The translations under genes and the position numbers were made by a program. The notes under the pieces were generated by a model. The model did no database searches, was not told the origin of the DNA, and worked only from the letters and a program-made list of their open reading frames with translations. A stretch of 64,000 nucleotides of DNA from NCBI RefSeq assembly GCF_963662255.1, contig NC_085059.1, positions 14,851,234-14,915,233 on the forward strand. The letters are read 5' to 3'. The DNA is from Cinclus cinclus. Taxonomy: Eukaryota > Chordata > Aves > Passeriformes > Cinclidae. How positions within the stretch are numbered: the first letter of the stretch is position 1; each line of letters starts with the position of its first letter. This document shows positions 35,901 to 47,900 of this stretch, piece by piece.

Positions 35901-38900
35901 TCTGCCTAGGGCACAGAAAAATCATCTAGGTTCAGTATTTCTCCTGAGTGTTGCAGGAATATGTTGCTCTTGGAAGTTTACTGTGGACTGGAGATGTCCC
36001 TTGGAGGTTAGAGAAGTATTTCCCACCCCCTTAGGAATTCCTCTGTAGAGAAATGACACTGCCTATTCTTAGGCAGGAGCCTGATCTGAGAGTGAAGGAA
36101 TAATTATATTCTCATTTGTTCAAGATATTTTTCCCCGTTTTGACACCTATTGTCTTCCCTCAGAACTCCACCAAATTCCAAGAGAAGAAATGTGAGTGAT
36201 GAGGAGGCAACCATCCCAGAAAAGATCAGAGTTTCTGATCCCATGAGCAGCTCTGAGAGCTCAGAGAAAGAAGAGGATGAGAAAGAGAAGGCAAAAGCTG
36301 CAAATGGTAGGAGCCTTTTATCTCCATGAAGTTGACAGAGTAGGACTGGAGACTTGTGTAGGAGCAGCCCAGCTTGCTTGCCTGGAGAAAATGCTTGTAA
36401 AGTGATGGCTATTCATTTGTGCTCATAGAAAAATAGGACAACTAATTTAGCACCCCCTTCTCATGTGGAGTTTCTGAGGAGCACAGATGTCTGCTGAAGC
36501 TAGAAAAAAAAGTGTTATGATTCATTGGGGCGGGATGGATGCTGTTGCTTAGATGAAGCTTTTGGGAGCTTTCTAGTTGGCCCCAGGTGTGTGTTTGGGC
36601 CAGCAAAGGCAGGCCTCGTTCATGGGTCAGGGAAGGACTTGTTACTTGGTCTGGAAACCCAGGTCTGAGGTGGGGAGAGATCTCTTGTGCAGCTGATGTG
36701 GGAGGTGTCGGCTTGCGGAGTCTAACAAAAACTCATGTCTGGTACATTTTTGGTTCAGTCTGATCTGCTGTAGCCTAGCCTTTAGAAAACTGCAGATCTT
36801 GACAGATTCCCTATCTTGGTGGTTGGGACAGTGATGGGGTGAAAGAGCAAAACACTTGCCTGTCACAGGGACAGCAGTGGTGATGGTCTTGGGTCAGATA
36901 TGGAGGTGGGACCCTGCCCTGCTGCTGAGGCCCTCCTGCAAACCAGAGACTGTGTTGGTGTGAGAAACACACTCACACAGCTGCTCTGTGGCTCTCTCTT
37001 GTGCAGCAGCCAGCCTTTCTCTGGCCACAAACTTGGCAGTGAATGTAGACAGTGAGGAAGATGAGTCCTCGTCGGAAGAGGAGGCTCTGGCTGGGAAAGG
37101 TGCAGTGACGGTAAGGCAACGCTCCTGGCTTTGAAAGCTGGTGCTCCCACTGTCCCACACTCCTCAGCATGAGGAGTAGAATTGTGTCCTGGGATGGAAA
37201 TCATGTTTAAATGACCGTCCTATGCTGCTATAAGCTTTTCTAGGACACCTGTCCCCCAAACGCTGCCTTGAAGCTCTGTGGCTTACCTTGCTGCCACATT
37301 GCTGTTGTGGGTACATTGTCTCCAGTTTAGCTCCTCATCTGTGTGTAGCCTTCTAATTTCCTTTATTTCCTGTAGGTGACAGCATCTGTGGTGGGTGGCA
37401 AAGGTGCCAACTCCCTGCATTCTCCTTCCAAGACCACTGCCCCAGCAGGCAGAGCAGCAGGGCTCTCTGCTGCTGACAGAACTGTGCTCTCCAACAAGCA
37501 GCAGCGCAATGCCTCAGCTGCAGCTCCTGCCCCAGCCAAGGCCCAGAAACTGCTCAGTCCTGGGAAGCCTGGACATGCCACAGCGGCTGTGGCCAAAGTA
37601 GGGCAAAGCAAAGCACCAGTAACGACCAAAGCACCAGAAAGTTCCAGCAGCAGCTCATCATCTGAGAGCGAGGAGGAAGAGGAGACACCGACTGTGAAGG
37701 CCCCAGCCCCCAAAGCGGGTGAGGAGCCTGCAGGGTGGTGTAGATGTGTGCGAGCTCCAGCTCTGCTGCACGTTGGATCTGAGACATGCCTTCAGCATAT
37801 TCCTTTCAGCTGCTTTGCTGGGAAGCTCAGAGTGATGCTTGTTGCTTGGGGAGGCTGCTAGAACACTGCAAAACAGTGAGCTCTGGTGCTCCGTGGGATG
37901 AATCCAGAGTGCTTGCTCCCATTTCAAGCAGCAGATCCTGTGCTAAGATGTCTGGCAGCACCCAGCACATACCCAGGGGTTGAGGCTAACAGTGTAGCAT
38001 GTCCAGAGGAGGTGCAGTACTAATGCTGATACTTTCAGCTTTATGGGAAGGCATTGTGGTGTTTTTACTTTATTCCCAATTGCAAAGTGATTAGTTTTGG
38101 GGTTTGAAGTCTTCAGGGAAATCTTTAAATGCTTTGAAGTATGTCTGTGTGTGTTGGAGGAGGAGAGTGAGAAACAGATCATTGAAGTTCTGGAAATGAT
38201 CGTTCTCTTGGCTCTTGCCCTGAGGAGGCCCAGCCAGGATGGGTGCCTCTGCAGGGAGCTGTGTGTGGCTGGGCAGCACCCCAACAGAGTCAGAGGGTGG
38301 CCAGGAAGCATTTCCCATCTCTTGCACTCACGGAGAGGTGTTTGTGGGCCAGAATTTGTCTGGAGAAACTGTTCCCAGCATGCCATTGATGTTTTCAGCA
38401 ATGCTAGGTCCCCTTCCCTGCAAATCCCCTTAGCCCTCTCTGTGGCTTGTTTTGCTTCCCTGACTTCAAAAACCACATGAGCATCACACTCTGGGTCTCA
38501 GAGCAGGCAGCAGCTGTGACATCTCCTTGCTTGTGTTTCAGAGCCGGCTGCTGAGGCTGAGAGCAGCAGTGAGGAATCAAGTGAGGACACATCCTCTGAG
38601 GAGGAGCTGGCAACTCCAGCCATCCAGGTAACCTTTCCAACATGGATTCTTTCTCCCTAAGAAATCACTTCCCTTCTTTTGAAGAAGAGAAGAAATGCTG
38701 CAGTGCTGTATTCTGACAGCACCCATTACCTTGGGTGTGTGAGATCCCCAAACCCAAGACCAGAGCACGTGCTGTGTGGCTGAGAGCCCCACTAAACCCT
38801 GACATAACCTTTCTATTCCAGTTTCTACTAGTGCCTGAAGCTGAGGGAGATCCTTGGATCTGTAGGAGGTGATTAGTATGCAATTCAATGGATATTGTCA

Positions 38901-41900
38901 GGCAGTCCATGGAGAAAGTGACTTGCTTCAGATATTCCACAGCTCATGGGTCTGAAAAAGCTTGTCCTGGTCAAAATTAGGAAGGTGGCTTGCTTTCAGC
39001 CACTTGCTTTCAGTTAGAGCTTTCAGCCATTTTCTTCAGAGGTGTTACTTGAGTCTCCTGTTCCCTTTTGTTCCTGTTGTTCCCAGGCTAAGCCAGCTGT
39101 GAAAACAGTGCAGTCTAATGCAGCACCTGTGAAAAGTGCACCTGCTGCTCCAGTGTCCCTTAAGAAGAATGCAGTGAAGCAAACAGCACTGGCAGCAAAC
39201 CAAGCCAGACCAGCATTGACAGCGGTTCCTGGGGCTGCACAGCCTAATGACACATCAGAGAGCAGCAGCTCATCAGACAGTGAAGATGAAGAGCGTCCAT
39301 TAGTAACCCAAGTGAGTGTCTCTGAGATCCTCCCTCTCCTCACATGCCTCTCAGGGCTAGGAGCTGCAGTGAAAAGAAAATTTTGTAAATGCACGTAGTG
39401 TGTAGCAAAGTCATGTTGGGGGTGGGAGGAAGGAGGCGTGAGGTGTTAAAAGGCACCTCCATGTCTTTGCTCTGAGCTTTAATCAACCCATTGTGCCTTT
39501 CTTAGAAAAATCCATCAGTACTTTTAAAAGAAAAAAGCCCCCAGTGATTCTTTTCCCACCCAAAGAGGCAAATTACCATGGCGGAATTTGCTTCTCAGGT
39601 ATAAATGGCAATAAATAGTGTCTAATTTGTCAAACTGTAGTGCATCTGAGCTTCCCTGCTGTGAAGAGTGCAAAGTACTGCCTTGTAGCTCACTGGAGAG
39701 GACTTGTAGTAGCAGCAGGCTGATGAAGAAAGCTGGATGAAAGAATTTCTTGTGTCCTGCCAGTCACTAATCTTCCTTCGGGGTTTGCCTTTCCCAGGGA
39801 GCTCTGAAATTTCTTCCCTTGATTACAGTCTGAGCAAATGAATTAATGCTGCTGTGGCATTTGCCTTATTTCACTCTGTTCATATCTTGTCCAGACAAAA
39901 CCACCTCCAAAAGCTGTCCCATCCCCAGTGAAACCTACACCAGCAGCATCACTCTCTGTCAAAGCAGCTCCAGCAAAAACACTTCCACTGTCCCAAGGGA
40001 AGACAACACCAAAACCAACAGTGCCAAAGCAGGCTAAAACCTCACTGGGAAGGACTGCTGCTCCCGTGAAGCCTGATGAAAGTATAAAGCCAGTGGAGAG
40101 CTCTGCCTCGTCAGCCAGTGAAGAGGAGGATCTCCCTGTGCCCATCAGCCAGAAGGTAGGCGCTGCATTCAGCCCAGTGCCAAGGGATGGGATGTGCAAG
40201 ACAGGCATTTATCCCTTAAATGCTGCCACTGGTCTTCTGGAAACACCAGGAGTGTTGTTTCTCAGTCCCTCAGAGAGGAAAATCTTTCTGTTTGGAAGCA
40301 AGTACAGCCTCACTCTTCTCACGCAGTTGTACCAGAGGAGGTGGGAGGCAAATGGTTTGATACCACCTAGTCACTCGTGCCGTGCCCCTCTGGAGCTGCC
40401 TTGTGTGCAGGGTCACAGGTAGCTTGGTCTAGGCTCTCCTGTGAGGGTTTGGTCACAGTTCTCCAACCAAATGAGGACTGGGAACTCACGTTGGACTCAG
40501 GTGGCTAAACTCCAAGAGGTGCAAATCCCTGAGAGTATTCCTAGGCACATTGTACTTAGACTTTCTGCCTCAAGTCTGAGCTGCAGGGCCCTTCAGAAAG
40601 TGTCCTGAAAGCAGTCTTGAGGAGATGCAGCCTTATTGTCTGCAAGGGAGGGAGGGAAGCTGGGGGTAGAGCCTCATGTGTCCTTGCAAGGAGGTTCTTT
40701 GTCAACATGTCCTTTGACTATTGACAGGCAGAGCCAGCAAGGCTCTGCATTCTTGTCTTCATAGCCTTGGTCTGCTAAGGTGGGTGGAGGGGGATGTTTC
40801 TCTCGCAGTTGGCTCTGTGCTGCTGTCTTCCTGCATGATTGATGATATGTGAGGATTCAACTCTAGGTGACAGGAGCAGCTATTTGATAGCTGTTTGACT
40901 GTAAAACCATTGAGATTTGTCCATTTTAGCAGGGTTTATGTGCTGGTGTAGGTTGTGTCCTCCAGTGTTGGTTCTGTGAAGCTTTCAGTGGCAAGTTTTA
41001 CCTGCTGATTTAACCAATTCAGCCTCTTCCCTCTTGCAAACTCACATTTACCCCTCAACAGCCAGAGCCAGCAAGGAAGAGCTTGTTATCAAGGGAGCTC
41101 TGTTTTTGCCATGCAGGTTGTTCTTTCCCATGTTAGTGGCCTGCAGGCAAAGACCACGAGTGAAGCCTGATGATAAACCATTGAGCTTAGCTGTGTCCAC
41201 AGTCCTGTCCTCCCAGTCAAACTCTTCTTAGCTCATCCCTTACCATCTGCTACTTGGGCATATGCTAACCACTGACTTACTGTATCCTGCAACTTCCTCT
41301 GGCTTCCGTGCAAGATCCAAACAGATACAGAGCGTTGGAAGCTGCTTCATCTTTCCCTGTGGGGGTGGATTAGCACAATTAAAATGAACATCATGCCTAA
41401 ATTGAACTGCTTAATTGGTATGTTTACCCCTGAAGACTCAGGAATATTTAGTCAAAGAAGTTGACAAGGTGTTTGCATATTTTGGGGGGAAAGGATGGTG
41501 ATGGGGTACAGTCTGACCTTAAAGATGCTGTGAGCTGCTTTTCTTTTGCAATTAAGCTCTGCTGCTTCTTTCCTGAGTGTTTTGAGCCAAAGGTGGCGCT
41601 TGAGCCCTCTATAGACAGGCTTTGGCTTCTGTTTACAAGGAGTGGGTGTGAGATACACGTGCATCCATGTGTTGGGAACCCGTGTCTTCCTTGAGCATCC
41701 CAGGAAAACCCATGTGGGTTGTGCTGACAGAAGTTGTGCCAGCAACTTTTAATCTTGCACTGCAGGCTGTGTGGGAAGAGGCCAAAACTCCCAAGAGAAA
41801 GAGGGTCTCTTTTCCTCCTTGAACCCTGTTCCCCCTCCTGTGCAGGTGACTGTTGCCCTTTGGCTGGGCCATGACACAGCTGAGGTGCTGGTCCCAGTGC

Positions 41901-44900
41901 TGGAGGTGCTCCCCGCAGCACACAGGCAGTGTTGGAGTGTACACCCAGCACGTGGCTCAGTGTTGTTCCCCTCTTGTCATGCAGAGCTGCAGGATGCAAA
42001 TGGACCCAGCAAGTGGCAGATGGATTGTGCAGGAGCTGAGTCATCACACTCACTGAGCTACAGGGAGCTAGGCAGCTCCTGCTTTGGGGGCTGGAGAGAG
42101 AGCAGGAAAAATTATTTCCTCTTGAGTTATTTTCCTCCTCTGAGTTACTTCAGTACCTGTGACTCTCAAGCTGTTAGGAGCTCTGCCTGTGTTACCTGCT
42201 TCCTGGATGTGATTTGGCCATGCTGTTGGCCAGATCCCACCTGAGGTTGTCATCCATCTGATGTGGTGGATGGACCTTGGCTGCCTCCCAGGAAGATCTG
42301 AGGCTGTGTGAACCTTATGGTGGTTTCTATGTAGATGCTGTTATGTTCTTTTGGTGTTATGATGCCCCTGCATAGCAGCTCTTTCCCACTCCATTGCTAA
42401 GTTAGGAAATGGAGCAGCTTTGTGCTGTGCATCTGCATAGAGGGAGAAGCCAGACCGTTGCTATGAAGGGCTTAAAACTGAGTGAGCTTAAAATGCAGTG
42501 GGCTCTGATCTTGGTAAGCTTCCCTTGCACAGCAGTGTTCAGAACAGCAGAGAGGAATTTAGCACGTTCAGAGCAGTGTGTGTGAATTCTTCCGACCGCT
42601 TCAAGTACTTGTGTCTCTTCAGCATTGCAAAGCTGGCCTCTCTTCTGGAGATTGTGACTCACTGGTATCAAAACAAAACAGAGAAGTGAGGTTTACAGTC
42701 CCCCTCCCCAAGCACTTGTGGAGGTTTCTGTTTCTCTAAGCAGAGTCAAAATGTGCTTGGCTTGTTCAGAGAGCTGTTCTGTAATGGGATAAACATGCAG
42801 ATGCTGTTGTCTGTTTAGTGTTGGCTTGGAGATGATAAACAATGCCCCAATGGCAGCCCATGGCAGGGCTGTGCCAGGAAGCACAGTAGGATTGGTCTCT
42901 GTTGTGGGCTGTAGGGGTATCACTGCATTAGCAGCATAGCAGGGATGGTGCAGCTAGGCAGGAATCTCTCTCATGGAGCACCAAAGCAGCACGTGCACAG
43001 CACATGTGCACCTGGCATCACATGCAGGGTGCACAGGGCCTGCCTGCCCTGGCAAACACAATGTACTCCTTGGCAGAGCAGCCCGGAGATGAGCCATGAG
43101 TGGAGTAAATGAGTGAGTGCAGAGCACTGCCAGCCTGGGGAATGTCAGCAGGGGAGGAAATTCCCAGATCATTCCACAAATGCTTCCTCTCCTCTGCCAC
43201 CACTAACCTTCAGTGTGCAGGAGGGGGATCTGCAGCCATTGGAGAGGGGCCAGGAAGAGTCTCATCTGGCAGTTGTGTATCTGGGGCACAGGTGATTGTG
43301 GCTTCCTAGTGCTGTCACAGCCGGGAAAGTGGCTTGTGGTCTCTCCTGGAACATCTGAGTGTTGACAGGTGCTGCAGAAAGATACAGCTCAACTGAGTGC
43401 CAGAGGTGTTTTGTTGTCTGGAGATTTCTAAATTCTTTGACCTGATGACAAATCATCTTCCAAGTTGAGTCACACCCTCTCTCTGCCTTCCCTGTGTTTC
43501 CAACCCTTGTGTCAGCCCTGTGTCTACACTGAGCTCTCTACCAACTCCAGGCTGTAGCTGCTGTAATGCTGTCTCTGAGCCTTGCAAGTGTGATGGCACG
43601 AGGCTTCCCAACTCCTACTGATTCCCTGAACTACTGTTAGAAGCTTACAAGCACTAATAGCCTGTATGCTCATGTAAAACATACTTGGGCTTTCTGTAAG
43701 AAGGACATTGCTAAATTCAGAGGGATGTATCTACAGCAGCTCGGCCCAGGCAGTGACTGAAGTAAAACAAAACCCAACCTGAGCTGAAACTGCACTTTAG
43801 CTCCTAAGCAACACCTGTACTAATACTGCATTTCTGGTCTGTGTTTCTTTTTTGTTAAGAGGTTATCAGACCCACCCAGGCCTATTCCCAACCTCAGCCA
43901 GGCTGATAAAGCTGTGCAGCCTGAAAAAGCAGTAGTAAGCACCTTGAAAAGCCAGGTTTCAGAAAGCGGGAGCAGTGACTCGTCTGACAGTGAGGAGGAG
44001 TCTCGTGCAGCACAGAGACAGCCTCCACAAGCTGGTAAGTTGCCTGGCAGTAGCCAGGATCCCTCACCTGATCCTTATGGGTTTCTTACTCTCCGTGCAT
44101 GTGAAGCAGCTTCTGCTCCAGACAGCCACAGAGAGCAATTCTTTCTCAGTGACAATCTCTTATGCTTTTCCTGCAGTGAAAACCAATTCAGTGACCCAGC
44201 CAACAAACGTGAGAAAGGCACTGGCTTCGGCACCAGCCACAGCCCCTCCAGCTGTGGACAGCAGTGATGATTCCAGTGAGGAGTCAGATTCAGAGGATGA
44301 AATAGTCCCCCCTTCCCAGGTGAGGAACTGCTGACCCACTGGCAGTTTAGGCTTTTAGTGCTGCACACTCAGGAGTTGGACACTGGTAATTGTGCAGGTA
44401 ATGAGCAGAGCTTCCCTTTGACTGGAGCAGCTTTTCTTGGCCGTGTCCCTGGGTCTGGCTGACCCCAGCTCTGGGTGCACATCACAGCCACAGCAATCTT
44501 GCAGCGTGTGAGTGCTTTTACAGGAACATGAGTAGACACAAGCCCAGACCTTCCCTGGGACTCTGCTCTGCTCCAGGAATTTAGGCTGGAAAAGCAGCTA
44601 AATCCTTACAGGAAGAGTCTTCCCATGACCTATGTAGCGCCAAGGCAGCCATTGCCTGGTTCCTCACAGACCTCTGAAGTTCTTTGGTTTTCTTTTTCAC
44701 AAGCCTTTGGAGGATGGCAGGATCTGCCATGAAGGGTAGCACAGTGGTCCTGCTGCCTTTCAGCTGGAGGAGCCAGGTCTCTGCCTTGGAGAAGGGAGGT
44801 GACCCTACATCTGTGCTGAGAGCACCCCTGAGTGTCAAGGAGCTGATGCCAGCTCTCCCACTGGAGTCTCTTTGTGTCTCCATGCCAGTCCTGCAAAGCT

Positions 44901-47900
44901 GTGGCTGAGCTCCCTAGGGCCAGAGCTGCCTCGCTGTGATGCTGTCTTGGGGACAGCACCTGCATTTGAGCCTGATAAACCACTTAGAAAAACCCACTGA
45001 CTGAAGAACATGGCTACTTTTCCACATGGTGGTGGCCTGGCTGGTGCTCTGAGCCCAGGGCTTGGTGGCCAAGCACATGTCTTACTCCACACATGCCTTT
45101 GCTGGGAGGGGGACATTATGAGCACTCAGGAAACCTTTCCCCATGTTGGCCTGAGGCTGTGGCAGTGGAAAAGTTGTCTCCCTCCAGCTGATGGGCAGTC
45201 AGCCATCCTGAGCAGTCCTTGACTCAAGCATGTTTCTATTACTGAGATTGTATAAAATAATGCAGTTGCTGTAACTTGAGCTTTGTGTGAGAGGGCCAAG
45301 AGCTCACATTGGGCTGGCAGCTCTGCATGGTGGAGTGGGGCCTTTTCCTTTCCCAAGGCCAGATGTTCTGTGAGGGAAATGTCAGCCCACAAAGGCCCAG
45401 CTTGTCAGGGTTCTGGAGGGGGAGAGCTGCTCACATAGCCTCATTGGTAGCACAAACCAGGAGGCTGAGTGCTCCTTTGTGGCTCTCCCTGCGCTGCTGA
45501 CATTTGTGTCATGGACTTGTCCTCAGTGCCTAGTTTCCATGCCCCTGGCTTTTCTATTTTTAGCCCCTCTTATGTTAAGTTTGATGGGAGGTTTCAATGT
45601 GAGGCAACAGAATTGCTCTTGTTAATTTGACCCCTCATCTGTTTTTGGCTTGTGGACCTGGAGGCAGATTTTCCCTGTGGTTGGTGTCTTTGTTTATCTC
45701 TGTTGCCAATTAACTCTTGGTATGTGATTTTTAGAGTGTAAAAGACATCCAGGAGTCCAAGTGCCCGCTCTGCAAAAGTTTACAGCTGCAGTCTTGCTGG
45801 TGCTGCAGTGGGTAGGGACTCACAGCCTGTAAGCACAGCACGTTTCCCCTGCCTGCCCTCAGGGTAGGTGCCTTTGGGGCACTGAGCTAATGCTTTTGGC
45901 ACTCTTGGGGGTGCTGGCCCTCATTTCTGCTTCTGGCTGTGCCAGAGGGCTTGCTCAGAGGCTCAGGGTGGGGCAAAAAGTCTTGGTGCTGTGCTGAAAA
46001 TGATAGAAAGGCTTAGGAGTTAGTGCTGGATTGGTGTATGCCTCTGGATCTTTTCCCTGCAAGTTTGTTCTGTCCTGATTGCCTTTCTCATCTCTTTTAG
46101 AGTCTGTCTCAGCAGAAGGTCAAAGTAACTGCAGTTCCAAGCATGGTGGCTGCAAAGGCAAATGCCACCCTGCCTTCAGGGAAGAGGACAAAAACTCCTG
46201 CTGTCCCTGCAGTGAGCAGAGTGTCTGAGAGCTTGAGCTCAGATCACAACATGCTGGCAGGAAAGGTAATGATGGAGGAGGCTAAGGTGGGGAGCTTTCC
46301 TTGGGGAGAGGGAGAAGACAGGGCTGGGGCTGAGTCTGGGGCTGGTGCTACATCCCCACCTGAAGGATGTGTTCATGAAGCCAGGAGAGAGGGGATGCCC
46401 TGTCCTAACCACAGTTGTTATGTCATGAGATGAGGCAAAGGAGCAGAGAGTAGCCCTGGTACCTTTGCTGTTCCTGGCTGCTTCTTTGCTTTTATGGTAG
46501 CAGTTGTCTGCTTGGCCTCAGCTGCCTGCTTCACCTTGGGATGAGCTGGGCCCTCAGAGTATCTTGGGCTGACTGTGACATGAACTGGAGCAGTACAGCT
46601 GTGAAGACGGGCCAAGGTGGTCTAAGCCAATCTGCTCTGGGCTGCTGCTTATAGGATATGAGCAGTTAGTTATTCCTCCTTCCAGATCTATTTCATCTCA
46701 CTCTCCCTAGGTCCCTGCTGCTTCTAGCCAAAAGCAAACAGTTCCTGTGGGAAAAGCTCCTCCTGCCAGCTCTGCTGCCCCAGGAAATTCCACTGCCAAG
46801 GCGAGGAAGCCAGTCCAGCAGCCAGGACAGGATAGCCACCCAAGCCAGGCTGTGCCAACCAGCCATGCAGAGAACACCTCAGACAGCAGCAGTTCCTCTG
46901 ACAGTGACGAGGAGGAGGCACCCAAGCAGCCTTCCAAACCTGGTCAGTTCTCTCCAGAAGATGCTGTTGATGCTCCTGGGATGGGGACAGCCTTTCATTA
47001 CCCCATGACAGGTTTCCAGTGGTTGTAGAGGCATTCCTCCTCTCCACCCTGCCGGAGCACTCCCCTTTTTTTGGAGGCAGAAGGGCTTTCGGTGCATGTG
47101 CTGGGGAGGTGAGCTCAGCTCCAGGCAGCAGTGGTTTAACAATGGTTTTAACCTGCTCTTCCAGCAGGTTCTCTACAGAAGCCAGGAGGGACCCAGCCAG
47201 CCCACAGCTCTTCCTCAGAGTCCAGTGAGGAGGAGGAGGATGCAGCATCGCAGGTGTGGTACTTGAGCAGGCTGGATCCTCTCGGGTCTTACAGCTGGCT
47301 CCTAAATAGGACTGAGAGAGTCAATTCTCAGCCAGAGCAGATGAGGTGCTGGGTGGGTTTGCCGGCAGAGAAATGGGGGTTCCCCAGTGTAGTGGCATGA
47401 GCAAGATCTTTTGGTGGAGGCAGAGGGAGAGAAGCTTTTGAACCTGGAATGCTTCCCCAGGCAGCTGGGCCTTGGGTCCAAGGTTCATGGTGCCTTCCCT
47501 GGGAGAAGAGACAGGAGGATGTAGTACCTTGCAAGGGTTAAACCAGGAGAACTGATGCATAGTGCCAGTGGCAGCAGGGATTTTTTTTTTCCCCTCACTT
47601 TAGTTTGTAACTTAAGCCTTGTCCAAAACATTAAATTCCCTTTGTAAGTGACGTGCAGGGTGTGCAGCACATCTGCAGTGCATTAAGTGTGCGTGGGTGA
47701 ACACTGATGGCCAGGAGCCTCCCCCAAGCCTGCCTTGCTGGGCGAGAGCAAAGGAGAGCCTCTGGCTGCCAGCTCTCCAGTCTGTCAGCTCAGCCCTTGT
47801 CTGTCAGTGCTGGCCCCTCTCCTGGTAGCCCTGGGCTCTCAAAGCTGGCTCCACAGGTGGCCAGAGGTGGGCCTTTCACTTGAAATAGGACAATAGCAGC

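Noticed and set aside
41060..41230. Possible decayed TCOF1 exon in intron 8 (shared GTGAAGCCTGATGA word with exon 8)
   Set aside because: The similarity covers only about 15 bases, the relevant frame stops at once, and no splice pair encloses it.
46143..46433. Continuation of TCOF1 exon 11 into the following intron
   Set aside because: A good GTAATG donor at 46266 keeps the frame to exon 12. The downstream codons lose the treacle composition.
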